From assembly GCF_030412965.1 (NCBI RefSeq), contig NZ_JAUHJQ010000001.1:460060-524059 (forward strand): 64,000 nucleotides of DNA. Direction: 5' to 3'. Under the pieces are notes generated by a model, which was not told the origin of the DNA, did not search any database, and saw nothing but the letters and a program-made list of their open reading frames with translations. This document shows, piece by piece, positions 1 through 9,168 of this stretch (its first letter is position 1; every line of letters starts with the position of its first letter). This DNA comes from Nocardioides oceani. Its GTDB lineage: Bacteria > Actinomycetota > Actinomycetes > Propionibacteriales > Nocardioidaceae. Both the position numbers and the translations under genes were made by a program.

Positions 1-346
1 CAGCCCCAGGCCCCGCACACCTCACCGGGTCTCGACACCGTCGGGCCTGGCGGCCCTCCTGCTCGACCAACCGCTGGTCGAGCAGCGAGCGCCAGCGAGC
101 GTCGTCGAGACCCCGCAAGCGACCCACAGCCCCAAGCCCCGCACACCTCACCGGGTCTCGACACCGTCGGGCCTGGCGGCCCTCCTGCTCGACCAACCGC
201 TGGTCGAGCAGCGAGCGCCAGCGAGCGTCGTCGAGACCCCGCAAGCGACCCACAGCCCCAAGCCCCGCACACCTCACCGGGTCTCGACACCGTCGGGCCT
301 GGCGGCCCTCCTGCTCGACCAACGGTGCTACCCAGCGGCCATCCTG
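1..346. repeat. Tandem 126-bp repeat array with nested inverted repeats
   Basis: The core GGGTCTCGAC recurs at 27, 153 and 279, exactly 126 bp apart. The first 26 bases match the end of another unit, so the array continues beyond the window; the third copy decays after about 340. Each unit holds an outer inverted repeat (GGGTCTCGAC at 27-36 against GTCGAGACCC at 104-113) and a perfect inner hairpin (TGCTCGACCA, 5-base loop, TGGTCGAGCA at 60-84). The segment from CTGGTCGAGCAGCGAGCG to GTCGAGACCC is a relative of the 57-bp units at 41954-42256. The array lies just downstream of the hemB stop and could end that operon's transcript. No gene is seen in 1-374. Confidence 0.9.
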
Positions 347-374
347 CTCGACCAGCGGCGGTCGCGTGGACGGG

Positions 375-1385
375 TCAGCGACGCAGCAGGCGCGCGGCCT
401 CGGCGGCCCAGTAGGTCAGCACGATGTCGGCGCCGGCGCGGCGGATGGAGACCAGCGACTCCAGGATGGCCGGCTCGCGGTCGATCCAGCCCTGGGCGGC
501 GGCGGCCTCGAGCATGGCGTACTCCCCCGAGACGTTGTACGCCGCGACGGGGACGTCGACGGCGTCCCGCACGCGGCGGACGACGTCGAGGTAGGACAGC
601 GCCGGCTTGACCATGACCAGGTCGGCGCCCTGCTCGACGTCGAGCAGCGCCTCACGGACGCCCTCCACCCCGTTGGCGGGGTCCTGCTGGTAGGTGCGCC
701 GGTCCCCGACGAGGGAGGAGTCGACGGCCTCGCGGAAGGGGCCGAAGAAGGCGGAGGCGTACTTCGCGGAGTAGGCCAGCACCGAGACGTCGGTGTGCCC
801 GGCGGCGTCGAGGGCGGCGCGCACGACACCGACCTGGCCGTCCATCATCCCGCTGGGGCCGACCATGTCGACGCCGGCGTCGGCCTGGGCGAGCGCCATC
901 TCGGCGTACCGCTCCAGCGTCCGGTCGTTGTCGACGCGGCCGTCGGGGGTGAGCAGCCCGCAGTGCCCGTGGTCGGTGAACTCGTCGAGGCACAGGTCGC
1001 TCATCACCGTGAGCGCGTCGCCGACCTCGGCGACCACGTCGGTGATGGCGAGGTTGAGCACCCCGGCGGGATCGATCGCGCCGGAGCCGGTGGCGTCCTT
1101 GCTCCCCGGGATGCCGAAGAGCATCACGCCGCCGAGCCCGAGCTCGGCCGCCTCCGCGACCGCGCCGAGCAGCGAGGACCGCGAGTGCTGCACGACCCCG
1201 GGCATCGAGGAGATCGGCGCCGGGGCGTCGATGCCCTCACGCACGAACAGCGGCAGCACCAGCTGCCGCGCCTCGAGCGAGGTCTCCGCGACCATCCGCC
1301 GCAGCGCCGGCGTGGTGCGCAGGCGCCGCGGGCGGACGACGGGTCGCAGGCCTTTGGCGAGGCCCTCGGCGGCGGCCTCGGTCAC
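375..1385 (-). CDS. hemB: Delta-aminolevulinic acid dehydratase (porphobilinogen synthase)
   Basis: Condenses two 5-aminolevulinate molecules to porphobilinogen in the cytoplasm. 336 residues from a GTG start whose bases overlap the hemD stop (GTGA). The two Schiff-base lysines are visible in YSAKYAS (K208) and [11 protein letters not shown] (K260). The metal segment reads [14 protein letters not shown]. It keeps two of the three Cys of zinc-type enzymes and has Asp at the other positions, so it looks intermediate between the zinc and magnesium types. It is the last gene of rex-hemA-hemC-hemD-hemB and is followed by the 126-bp repeats. The GTG is chosen because all upstream junctions in this operon have the same overlap. 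Confidence 0.95.
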   Translation of the reverse strand: MTEAAAEGLAKGLRPVVRPRRLRTTPALRRMVAETSLEARQLVLPLFVREGIDAPAPISSMPGVVQHSRSSLLGAVAEAAELGLGGVMLFGIPGSKDATGSGAIDPAGVLNLAITDVVAEVGDALTVMSDLCLDEFTDHGHCGLLTPDGRVDNDRTLERYAEMALAQADAGVDMVGPSGMMDGQVGVVRAALDAAGHTDVSVLAYSAKYASAFFGPFREAVDSSLVGDRRTYQQDPANGVEGVREALLDVEQGADLVMVKPALSYLDVVRRVRDAVDVPVAAYNVSGEYAMLEAAAAQGWIDREPAILESLVSIRRAGADIVLTYWAAEAARLLRR

Positions 1386-3043
1386 CGCGAGGAGGCCTTG
1401 GTACGCCGGGCGGACGGCTTGCGCTCGGAGGGGCGCGTGACGGGCTGGCCGGCCTCGACCATCGACGTGCGACGGGCCGCACCGAAGTCGGCGAGCGCGT
1501 CGACGAGCACCTCGACGTCGGGCTTGGGCGCCATCACGTCGACCCGCAGGCCGTGCTCCTCGGCGGTCTTGGCCGTCTGCGGGCCGATGACCGCGATGAT
1601 CGTCGACGGGTGTGGCTTGCCGGCGATGCCGACCAGGTTGCGCACCGTCGAGGACGAGGTGAAGACGACCGCGTCGAACTTGCCGGTCTTGATCGCGTCG
1701 CGCACCGGCGCCGGGGGCGGGGTGGCGCGGACGGTGCGGTACGCCGTGACGTCGTCGCACTCCCAGCCGAGGTCGATCAGGCCGGCGACGAGGTTCTCCG
1801 TGGCGATGTCGGCGCGGGGCAGGAAGACCCGGTTGATCGGGTCGAGCACCTCGTCGTACTCCGGCCACACCTCGAGCAGGCCGGCGGCGGACTGCTCGCC
1901 GGTCGGCACCAGGTCGGCGCGCAGGCCCCACGCGGCGATGGCCTGGGCGGTCTTGTCGCCGACGGCGGCGATCTTGAGGCCGGAGAACGCGCGGGCGTCG
2001 AGGCCGTACTCCTCGAACTTCTCTCGCACCGCCTTGACCGCGTTGACCGAGGTGAAGGCGATCCACTCGTAGCGGCCCTCGACGAGGCCGCGGACGGCCT
2101 TGTCCATCTGCAGGGGGTTGCGCGGCGGCTCGACGGAGATCGTCGGGACCTCCTCGGGCACGGCGCCGTAGCCGCGGAGCCGGGCCGACAGCACGCCGGC
2201 CTGGTCCTTGGTGCGGGGCACCAGCACGCGCCAGCCGAAGAGCGGCTTGGTCTCGAACCACGACAGCGTCTGGCGCAGGTCGACGACCTCGCCGACCACG
2301 ATGATCGCCGGCGGCGCCATCCGCGCCGCGCGGGCGTCGGCGGCGATGTCGGCGAGCGTAGAGCAGACGGTCGACTGGCCGGTGGTCGTGCCGACGCGGG
2401 TCATCGCGACCGGCGTCTGCGGGCTGCGGCCGGCGGCGACGAGCGCCTTGGAGATCTCACCGATCTGGCCGACGGCGGAGAGCAGCACGAGCGTGCGGTC
2501 GTCGGCGTACTGCGACCACTCGACCTTCTCCCCGCACGTGACGACGGCGACCTCGCGGTGGTCCTTGGTGGTGAGCGGGATGCCGGCGTACGCCGGGACC
2601 GCGCTGACCGAGGAGACGCCCGGGACGATCTCGAAGCCGATGCAGGCCTTGGCGCAGGCCTGGGCCTCCTCCGGGCCGGATGCGTAGAGGAACGGGTCAC
2701 CGGTCATCAGGCGCACGACCCGCAGACCGCGCTTGGCCTGCTTGACGACGACCTTCGCCCGGGCGGCGTGGGTCAGCGGCTGGCCGTCCTCGCCGAAGCC
2801 GCCGTCGACGAGCTCCGGACCGGCCTTCTCGGGGCTCGTCTCGACGCCCTCGACCGGCTCGGGCAGGCCGAGGACGGTGCGGACGAGCGTGACGTGCTCG
2901 GGGGCCTCGGTCACCACGACGTCGGCCTGGCGGAGGAGCTCCGCGGCGCGCACGGTGAGCAGGTCCGGGTCACCGGGCCCGCTGCCGACGAACGACACCC
3001 AGCCGGGCGTGGTGGTGGCGGTGGTGGTCTTGCCTCGGGTCAT
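1382..3043 (-). CDS. hemD: Fused uroporphyrinogen-III C-methyltransferase / uroporphyrinogen-III synthase
   Basis: 553 residues. The N-terminal half (about 10-260) is a CobA/SUMT-type SAM methyltransferase, with [15 protein letters not shown] near the start, a [10 protein letters not shown] loop and [19 protein letters not shown]. The C-terminal half (about 270-525) is a HemD domain, with [13 protein letters not shown] and [13 protein letters not shown]. Such fusions are usual in actinobacteria. They join closure of hydroxymethylbilane to uroporphyrinogen III with its C2/C7 methylation toward sirohaem or cobalamin. A basic tail rich in Lys and Arg follows. ATG overlaps the hemC stop (ATGA) and the stop overlaps hemB (GTGA), so translation is probably coupled. 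Which half is active was not tested; the HemD role is secure from context. Confidence 0.93.
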   Translation of the reverse strand: MTRGKTTTATTTPGWVSFVGSGPGDPDLLTVRAAELLRQADVVVTEAPEHVTLVRTVLGLPEPVEGVETSPEKAGPELVDGGFGEDGQPLTHAARAKVVVKQAKRGLRVVRLMTGDPFLYASGPEEAQACAKACIGFEIVPGVSSVSAVPAYAGIPLTTKDHREVAVVTCGEKVEWSQYADDRTLVLLSAVGQIGEISKALVAAGRSPQTPVAMTRVGTTTGQSTVCSTLADIAADARAARMAPPAIIVVGEVVDLRQTLSWFETKPLFGWRVLVPRTKDQAGVLSARLRGYGAVPEEVPTISVEPPRNPLQMDKAVRGLVEGRYEWIAFTSVNAVKAVREKFEEYGLDARAFSGLKIAAVGDKTAQAIAAWGLRADLVPTGEQSAAGLLEVWPEYDEVLDPINRVFLPRADIATENLVAGLIDLGWECDDVTAYRTVRATPPPAPVRDAIKTGKFDAVVFTSSSTVRNLVGIAGKPHPSTIIAVIGPQTAKTAEEHGLRVDVMAPKPDVEVLVDALADFGAARRTSMVEAGQPVTRPSERKPSARRTKASSR

Positions 3044-4017
3044 GCGTTGCGCACCTGTTCTGGCTCGAGTTGTGGCTGGTCCTGCTGGTCGTGCTGCTGG
3101 TCGAGGTCCCCGGCGCCGTCGGCGAGCATCTCGCCGGCCAGCCGGGTGCCGACGCCGACCGCGTCGGCCGGGGTACCCGATGCGGACATCCGCACCGAGA
3201 GCGCCCCGTCGGGCGAGAGCGCCACGGCCCTCACCCACAGCTCCTCGCCGTCCTCGCCCTCGACGACGTCGGCGAGGGCACCGATCGGTGCGGTGCACCC
3301 GCCTTCGAGCGTCGCGAGCACGGCACGTTCTGCGTCGACGGCCGCGCGGGTCGCCGGGTCCTCCAGGGCGACCAGCTCGGCGAGCAGCGGGTCGTCGCTG
3401 CGGCACTCGATCGCGAGGGCGCCCTGCCCGGGGGCGGGCAGCACCTGGAGCGGGTCGAGCACCTCGGTGACCTCGTCGAGCCGGCCGATGCGGGCCAGGC
3501 CGGCACGGGCGAGCACGACGGCGTCGTACTCCCCGGAGCGGACCTTGCCGATCCGGGTGTCGACGTTGCCGCGCACCCCGACCAGGTCGAGGCCGAGGCC
3601 GAGCGCCTCCAGCTGGGCGACCCGGCGGGGCGAACCGGTGCCGACCCGGGAGCCCACGGGGAGCTCGCCCAAGGTCAGCCCGTCACGGGCGACGACGACG
3701 TCGCGGGGGTCCTCGCGGACCGGGACCGCGGCCAGCGTGATGCCGGGGGTCGGGTAGGTCGGGATGTCCTTGAGGGAGTGCACCGCCACGTCGACCTCGC
3801 CGGCGACGAGGGCGTCGCGCAGCGCGGCCACGAAGACGCCGACGCCGCCGGCCTCGGCCAGCGGGGTGCCCGCCGCCTGGCTGCGGTCGCCGTCGGTGCG
3901 GACCTCCACCAGCTCCACCTCGCGGCCGAGCTGCTCGCGGATCATGTCCGCGACGTGCCCGCTCTGGGTGGTCGCGAGCACCGAGGCACGGGTGCCGACC
4001 CGGATCGGGGCGCTCAC
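3040..4017 (-). CDS. hemC: Hydroxymethylbilane synthase (porphobilinogen deaminase)
   Basis: Polymerises four porphobilinogens into hydroxymethylbilane on a covalently bound dipyrromethane cofactor. 325 residues. It starts VSAPIRVGTRASVLATTQ, typical of the family, and carries the cofactor-attachment cysteine in LEGGCTAPIG (C241, near E. coli C242). The substrate-binding Asp/Arg segments HSLKDIPT and GSPRRVAQ are present. A Gln/Asp-rich tail of about 20 residues lies beyond the family core. The GTG start overlaps the hemA stop (GTGA). It is the third gene of the haem operon. Confidence 0.95.
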   Translation of the reverse strand: MSAPIRVGTRASVLATTQSGHVADMIREQLGREVELVEVRTDGDRSQAAGTPLAEAGGVGVFVAALRDALVAGEVDVAVHSLKDIPTYPTPGITLAAVPVREDPRDVVVARDGLTLGELPVGSRVGTGSPRRVAQLEALGLGLDLVGVRGNVDTRIGKVRSGEYDAVVLARAGLARIGRLDEVTEVLDPLQVLPAPGQGALAIECRSDDPLLAELVALEDPATRAAVDAERAVLATLEGGCTAPIGALADVVEGEDGEELWVRAVALSPDGALSVRMSASGTPADAVGVGTRLAGEMLADGAGDLDQQHDQQDQPQLEPEQVRNA

Positions 4018-5345
4018 GAGAGGCCCTCGGGACGGGTGACGGCGGTGACGGCCTCGGGGTCGAGGGCGAAGAGCTCGGCCAGCGCGGCGGCGTACGACAC
4101 CGCGCCGGTCTCGTTGGCCAGCTCCTTGACCCGCACGGTGGGCTCGTGGAGCAGCTTGTCGGCCACCCGCCGCACCGTGTGGAGCACCTCGTCGCGGACG
4201 GCCGGGTCGAGACCCGGGAGCCGGTGGTCCAGGCGCGTCATCTCGGCGTCGACCACGGACGTGGCCATCGAGCGCAGCGCGACGACGGTCGGGGTCACGC
4301 TCGCGCTGCGGCGCGCGGCGAGGAACGCGCCGACCTCCTCGGTCACGATCCGGCGCACCTCGAGCACCTCGCGGCCGGCCTCGGAGGCGTGCAGCGCCTC
4401 GGCCAGCGACGCGAGGTCGACCAGGGTCACGCCCGGCAGGTCGGCGACCGCGGGGTCGACGTCGTGCGGGAGGGCGAGGTCGACGAAGGAGATCGGCTTC
4501 TGCACCGGTCGCGAGGCGACCATGTCGGCGGTGACGAGCACGCCCGTCGCGCCGGCGCACGTCACGACGAGGTCGGCCTCGGCCAGCTCCCCCGGGAGGT
4601 CGGCCAGCAGCGCGGGGCGGGCGCCGTGCTCCTCGGCGAGCCGCTGGGCGCGCTCGGCGGAGCGGTTGACGACCACGATGTCCTCGGCGCCGAGGCGCGC
4701 GACCGTGGCGGTGGCCAGGCCGGCCATCGCACCTGCGCCGACGACCACGACGCGCTTGCCGCCCACCGAGCTGCGCAGGTCGGCGGTCGGGTCGAGCTCG
4801 TCGTCGGGCGCGGTCGGGTCGCCGCCGACCCGCTCCAGCGCGGCGGTGACCAGCGACGGCGCGGCCCGGTCGATGCCGGTCTCGGCGCGCGAGCGCTTGC
4901 CGACGCGCAGCGCCTGCTGGAACAGCACGTTGAGGGCCGGGCCGACCGTGCCGAGCTCCTGGCCCATCCGCAGCGCCTCGCGGGTCTGGCCGAGGATCTG
5001 GCCCTCGCCGACGGCCATGGAGTCCAGCCCGGCCGCGACCTGGAAGAGGTGGGAGACCGCGCCGTCGTCGTAGTGGACGTAGAGGTGCGGCAGCATCGCC
5101 GAGGTCGTCTCGCCCGCGCGGTCGACCAGGAGCGTCGAGAGCTCCTCGACCGAGCCGTGGAAGCGGTCCACGTCGGCGTAGAGCTCGAGGCGGTTGCACG
5201 TGGCGATGACCGTCGCCTCGTTGACGTGGGCGCAGGTCGACGCGTCGTGGACCAGCTTGGGCACCTCCTCGCGCGTCATGGCGAGCCGCTCGAGCAGCGC
5301 CACCGGCGCGGTGTTGTGGGAGATGCCGACGACGAGGACGCTCAT
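4014..5345 (-). CDS. hemA: Glutamyl-tRNA reductase
   Basis: First committed step of C5-pathway haem synthesis: NADPH reduction of glutamyl-tRNA to glutamate-1-semialdehyde. 443 residues. The catalytic cysteine sits in ATCNRLELYADVD (C50). The NADPH-binding Rossmann segment is RVVVVGAGAMAGLA, and the C-terminal dimerisation helix is present. ATG overlaps the rex stop (ATGA). The glutamate-1-semialdehyde aminomutase gene (hemL) is not in the window. Placement directly behind rex suggests haem synthesis is tied to the NADH/NAD+ ratio. Confidence 0.95.
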   Translation of the reverse strand: MSVLVVGISHNTAPVALLERLAMTREEVPKLVHDASTCAHVNEATVIATCNRLELYADVDRFHGSVEELSTLLVDRAGETTSAMLPHLYVHYDDGAVSHLFQVAAGLDSMAVGEGQILGQTREALRMGQELGTVGPALNVLFQQALRVGKRSRAETGIDRAAPSLVTAALERVGGDPTAPDDELDPTADLRSSVGGKRVVVVGAGAMAGLATATVARLGAEDIVVVNRSAERAQRLAEEHGARPALLADLPGELAEADLVVTCAGATGVLVTADMVASRPVQKPISFVDLALPHDVDPAVADLPGVTLVDLASLAEALHASEAGREVLEVRRIVTEEVGAFLAARRSASVTPTVVALRSMATSVVDAEMTRLDHRLPGLDPAVRDEVLHTVRRVADKLLHEPTVRVKELANETGAVSYAAALAELFALDPEAVTAVTRPEGLS

Positions 5346-6007
5346 GCGAGCTCTCCTTGGGCCTTGCGCTGCTCGTGGTAGGCGAGGACCTGCAGCTCGA
5401 CGGAGAGGTCGACCTTGCGCACGTCGACCCCGGCCGGCACCGAGAGCACGCCGGCCGCGAAGTTCAGGATGCTGGTGATCCCGCACGCCACCATCCGGTC
5501 GGCCACGGCCTGGGCCGCGACCGCGGGGGTGGCGATGACGCCGATGGCGACGCCGTGCTCGGCGACGATCGACTCGAGGTCGGAGAAGGGCTGGACCTCG
5601 ATCCCGGCCACCATCTCGCCGTGGCGGGCCGGGTCGGCGTCGAGCAGGGCGACCGTGCGGAAGCCGCGGCTGCGGAAGCCGGAGTAGTTGGCCAGGGCGT
5701 GCCCGAGGTTGCCGATGCCGACGATGACGACCGGCCAGTCCTGGGTCACGCCGATCTCGCGGGCGATCTGGTAGCGCAGGTAGTCGACGTCGTAGCCGAC
5801 GCCCCGCGTGCCGTAGGAGCCCAGGTAGGACAGGTCCTTGCGCAGCTTGGCGCTGTTGACGCCCGCCGCCGCCGCGAGGGCCTCGCTCGAGCAGGTCCCG
5901 GTGCCCGCCTCCGAGAGCGCCGTCAGCGCACGGAGGTAGACGGGGAGTCGCGCGACCGTGGCCTCGGGGATGTCCCGAGCACTCTCGGTCGAAGTCCGTG
6001 CGGTCAC
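5342..6007 (-). CDS. rex: Redox-sensing transcriptional repressor Rex
   Basis: 221 residues. The N-terminal winged-helix domain (about 15-80, with AGVNSAKLRKDLSYLGSYG) is typical of Rex. The Rossmann NAD(H)-binding domain begins VVIVGIGNLGHALANY, and a C-terminal dimer-swap helix follows. Rex releases DNA when NADH is high, derepressing respiratory and fermentative genes. It is the first gene of the haem operon, starts with GTG and ends in an ATGA overlap with hemA. A Rex-like operator lies in the promoter upstream (6076-6105), so autoregulation and control of the whole operon are likely. Confidence 0.93.
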   Translation of the reverse strand: MTARTSTESARDIPEATVARLPVYLRALTALSEAGTGTCSSEALAAAAGVNSAKLRKDLSYLGSYGTRGVGYDVDYLRYQIAREIGVTQDWPVVIVGIGNLGHALANYSGFRSRGFRTVALLDADPARHGEMVAGIEVQPFSDLESIVAEHGVAIGVIATPAVAAQAVADRMVACGITSILNFAAGVLSVPAGVDVRKVDLSVELQVLAYHEQRKAQGELA

Positions 6008-6075
6008 GTGCAGCTCTTCCCAGCCATGCCGCGGCGGGGGCCGTTCCGGGCCCGGGTTCGCTCAGCGGCTCGGCC

Positions 6076-6105
6076 ACTGTAGGAGTTTGTGAACGGGAGA
6101 ACAAA
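6076..6105 (-). promoter_or_regulatory. rex-hem promoter with Rex-like operator
   Basis: Read on the minus strand, a -35-like TTGTTC (6099-6104), an exact 17-bp spacer and a -10-like TACAGT (6076-6081) form a sigma-70 type promoter about 70 bp before the rex start. The Rex-type sequence on the plus strand (6086-6105) has arms TTTGT and ACAAA. Its first half-site TTGTGAAC matches the known TTGTGAA...TTCACAA consensus; the second half is degenerate. It occupies the spacer, where binding would block polymerase. The operator assignment rests on family knowledge plus this match. Confidence 0.6.
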
Positions 6106-6203
6106 ACGGACGGCGGCCGTCGGAGCCCGTGGCCTAGCACATGTGAGAAGGCCAACACGCACGGGGGTGTCGGGCCGTCCGCGACGGGCCGCGGCCGGAC
6201 GCG

Positions 6204-6467
6204 TCAGCCGCGGACGAGCGCGGAGCGCAGCCGCGCCTCGTCGACCCGCCAGAAGGTGTGCTGCCGGCCGTCGACGAGGACCACCGGGATCTCCTCGCCG
6301 TACCGCTCGAGCAGGTCGGGGTCCTCGAGGATCGACTGCTCGGTCCAGCCGATCCCGAGGTCGGCGCAGACCCGCTCGACCACGAGCCGGGCGTCGTCGC
6401 ACAGGTGGCAGCCCGGCTTGGAGTAGAGCGTGACCCGCGGCCCCGGGGCCCGTCGGCGCAGCCTCAC
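6204..6467 (-). CDS. Glutaredoxin-like (DUF836 type) thioredoxin-fold protein
   Basis: 87 residues with a small thioredoxin fold. It has a redox CxxC in YSKPGCHLCDDA near residue 19 and the cis-Pro segment EEIPVVLVDG. GTG start at 6467; a later in-frame start is possible because the first 11 residues are Arg/Pro-rich. It lies 7 bp downstream of the acyl-CoA ligase on the same strand. In mycobacteria a similar glutaredoxin-like gene sits beside hemA (from memory, Rv0508). The electron donor and target are unknown. Confidence 0.8.
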   Translation of the reverse strand: MRLRRRAPGPRVTLYSKPGCHLCDDARLVVERVCADLGIGWTEQSILEDPDLLERYGEEIPVVLVDGRQHTFWRVDEARLRSALVRG

Positions 6468-6474
6468 CGCCGCC

Positions 6475-8079
6475 TCACTCCAGCAGGCCCAGCGCCCGGC
6501 GCCGCTCGAGCTGGCGCAGCCGGCCCTTCTGGACCTTCCCGGTGACGGTCAGCGGGAGCTCGGGGACGACCTCGAGCCGGACCGGACGTTTGTACGCCGC
6601 CAGGCGGGCCGCGCACCGCTCGACCGCCGCGCGGTGGACCGCCGCGGGGTCGGCGCCCGGCTCGGCCACGACGTAGGCGACGACCGCCTCGCCGGTCGTC
6701 TCGTCGGCGACGCCGATGACGGCCGCCTCGAGCACGCCGGGCGTCTCCCGGACGACGTCCTCGACCTCGACCGGGAAGACGTTGAACCCGGAGACGATGA
6801 CCAGCTCCTTGACCCGGTCCACCAGCGTGAGGTCACCGGCCTCGTCGAGGATGCCGACGTCGCCGGTGCTCCACCAGCCGTCCTCCCGGGGGCCGTCCGC
6901 ACCGTCGGGCCAGTAGCCGCTGAACAGGTTCTCGCCGCGGACCTGGATCTCGCCGGGGTCGTCGCCGGCGGGCAGCGCGCGGCCGCCCGCGTCGACGAGC
7001 CGCACCTCGATGCCGGGCAGCGGGCCGCCGACCGAGCCGCGCGCCGGCCCGGCGGGGGCGGTGGAGCACAGCGTGCTGGTGACGACCGGGGCGGCCTCGG
7101 TGAGCCCGTAGCCCTGGTGGACCGGGACGCCGGTGACCCCGGTGAAGTCCTCCACGACCTCGGGCGCGAGGGGCGCGGACCCCGACAGCACGAGCCGCAC
7201 CGGGCCGAGCCGCTCGGCGAGACCGTCGACGCCCCGCCAGTGGGCGAAGACCGGCGGTGCGACCGGCACGACGCTGCACGCCTCGTCCTCGACCAGGTCC
7301 AGGGTGCCCTCGGGGTCGAACCGGTCGACGAGCACCAGCTTGGCGCGGTGGCGCAGCACGCCGCCGAGCACCGCGTTCAGCCCGTAGACGTGGAAGAGCG
7401 GGAGCACGCCGAGCACCACGTCGTCCCCGTGGATCATCGGCGGGCTCACCGAGGCGACCTGCTCGATGTTGGCCAGCAGCGCCCGGTGGGTCAGCATCGC
7501 GGCGCGCGGGAGCCCCGACGTACCACTGGTGTAGAGGAGCACCGCCAGCTTCTCGGGGTCCTGCAGCGGCGGCACCGGCCGCGCGCGGTCCGCGCGGAGG
7601 TGGTCGTAGGAGCGCTCCCCCGGCTGCAGGGTCCCGCCGACGACGACCACGCGGGGCGGGGTCGCGGGCCCGGCGGGGTCGACGACGGCGGCGCGGACCG
7701 TGCGCACCGTGTCGGGGTCGGCCAGGACCATCCGGGCGCCGCAGTCGGCGAGCACCCGCGCCAGCTCGCCGGCGGTCGAGCCGGGGTTGACGGGGACGGC
7801 GACGGCCTGCGCGCGCAGCACCGCGAGGTACGTCGTCACGAACTCCAGCCGGTTGCCGAGCACGAGCAGCACACGGTGGCCGGCGACGATCCCTGCGGCG
7901 CCGAGGCCGGTGGCGACCCGTCCGACCTCGTCCTCGAGCTCGGCCCAGGTCGCGCTGCGGCCGCCGGCCTCGACCACGGCCAGCTTGCCGGGGTTGTCCT
8001 GCGCGGCGACGGCGACGAGGTCGGCGAGGTCGCGGGCGCGCCCGGCGGTCCGCGCGGGCGGTCCGGACAGGTCGGGCAT
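6475..8079 (-). CDS. AMP-dependent acyl-CoA ligase / synthetase
   Basis: 534 residues of the ANL superfamily, which activates a carboxylic acid as an acyl-adenylate and transfers it to CoA. Visible motifs are the ATP loop [29 protein letters not shown], the hinge region [17 protein letters not shown] and the C-terminal catalytic lysine in [15 protein letters not shown] at 8079 is chosen over a GTG six codons upstream because AAGGA lies about 8 nt before it. The chain-length and substrate class cannot be read from the sequence; long- or medium-chain fatty acids are plausible. The HAD phosphatase is divergent, 65 bp away. Confidence 0.88.
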   Translation of the reverse strand: MPDLSGPPARTAGRARDLADLVAVAAQDNPGKLAVVEAGGRSATWAELEDEVGRVATGLGAAGIVAGHRVLLVLGNRLEFVTTYLAVLRAQAVAVPVNPGSTAGELARVLADCGARMVLADPDTVRTVRAAVVDPAGPATPPRVVVVGGTLQPGERSYDHLRADRARPVPPLQDPEKLAVLLYTSGTSGLPRAAMLTHRALLANIEQVASVSPPMIHGDDVVLGVLPLFHVYGLNAVLGGVLRHRAKLVLVDRFDPEGTLDLVEDEACSVVPVAPPVFAHWRGVDGLAERLGPVRLVLSGSAPLAPEVVEDFTGVTGVPVHQGYGLTEAAPVVTSTLCSTAPAGPARGSVGGPLPGIEVRLVDAGGRALPAGDDPGEIQVRGENLFSGYWPDGADGPREDGWWSTGDVGILDEAGDLTLVDRVKELVIVSGFNVFPVEVEDVVRETPGVLEAAVIGVADETTGEAVVAYVVAEPGADPAAVHRAAVERCAARLAAYKRPVRLEVVPELPLTVTGKVQKGRLRQLERRRALGLLE

Positions 8080-8144
8080 GGACGGATCCTTCCACACGGC
8101 GCACGCCCGCGCCGGGGGTCCGCGTCAGGTCTACGCTGAGCCGC

Positions 8145-9029
8145 GTGACCCCGCCCGAGCGCCCCCGGATCCCGCTGGACCTGCGCCAGCGCTCCGCGCT
8201 CGCGGGCGAGGCGGCGGCCTCGGCGGCCGAGGTCGAGCGGGCCCTGAACCATCCGGCCGACCCGACCGCGGCGGCGTTCTTCGACGTCGACAACACCGTC
8301 ATGCAGGGCGCCAGCATCTTCCACCTCGCGCGCGGGCTGCACCGCCGCAAGTTCTTCTCCAGCCGGGAGATCGTGGGTGCCGCGTGGAAGCAGGCCTACT
8401 TCCGCCTGGTCGGCGTCGAGGACCCCGACCACGTCGCCGACGCCCGCAACTCCGCGCTCAGCTTCATCGCCGGCCACACCGTCGCCGAGCTGCAGGACCT
8501 CGGCGAGGAGATCTTCGAGGAGGCGATGGCGCACCGGATCTGGCCGGGCACCCGCGCCCAGGCCCAGCTCCACCTCGACGAGGGCCAACGGGTCTGGCTG
8601 GTCACCGCCGCGCCGATCGAGATCGCCCAGATCATCGCCCGGCGCCTCGGGCTGACCGGCGCCATGGGCACGGTCGCCGAGCACGTCGACGGCGTCTACA
8701 CCGGGCGCCTGGTCGGCGACATGCTCCACGGGCCGGCCAAGGCCGAGGCGGTCAAGGCCCTCGCGGCCCGCGAGGGGCTCGACCTGGCCCGGTGCTCGGC
8801 GTACTCCGACTCCTACAACGACCTGCCGATGCTCGAGCTCGTCGGCGACCCCTGCGCGATCAACCCCGACGCCCGGCTGCGCGCCCACGCCCGCCAGCAG
8901 GGGTGGCGGGTCCGCGACTACCGCACCGGCCGCAAGGCGGCCCGGGCCGGGCTCCTGCTCGGCGCCGTGACGGGTGCCGCGACCGGCACCGTCGCCGCGG
9001 GGGTTGCGCTCCGCGGCCGGCGCAGGTGA
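8145..9029 (+). CDS. HAD-IB family phosphatase (SerB/CicA-like)
   Basis: 294 residues. HAD motif I is [13 protein letters not shown], motif II is VTAAP, and motif III/IV is [17 protein letters not shown]. The subfamily IB helical cap spans roughly 70-150. The C-terminus (about 255-294) is a hydrophobic glycine/alanine-rich segment ending in Arg, so it may touch the membrane. Related genes are annotated as phosphoserine phosphatase (SerB1 in M. tuberculosis) or lysophosphatidate phosphatase-like, and the substrate is uncertain. Start GTG at 8145. The neighbouring acyltransferase at 11452 makes a lipid phosphate substrate attractive but unproven. Confidence 0.85.
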   Translation: MTPPERPRIPLDLRQRSALAGEAAASAAEVERALNHPADPTAAAFFDVDNTVMQGASIFHLARGLHRRKFFSSREIVGAAWKQAYFRLVGVEDPDHVADARNSALSFIAGHTVAELQDLGEEIFEEAMAHRIWPGTRAQAQLHLDEGQRVWLVTAAPIEIAQIIARRLGLTGAMGTVAEHVDGVYTGRLVGDMLHGPAKAEAVKALAAREGLDLARCSAYSDSYNDLPMLELVGDPCAINPDARLRAHARQQGWRVRDYRTGRKAARAGLLLGAVTGAATGTVAAGVALRGRRR

Positions 9030-9168
9030 CCATCCGGTAACAACAGCGCGTCGTCCGCGTGTCGGATGGTCTGGACCTCTCTTGGGCCGTTTCGTTCCCA
9101 CGGGGCGGGAAGCGGGCCTACCATCGACAGTGGCTCGGGGGAGCTGTCGGCCGGGAGGGGTTGTCCAC

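Noticed and set aside
366..2072. Long plus-strand frame across hemB and hemD
   Set aside because: Antisense to two clearly recognised enzymes; composition typical of a high-GC shadow frame.
1382..3043. Gene fusion of CobA and HemD as novel
   Set aside because: This fusion is common in actinobacteria and other lineages.
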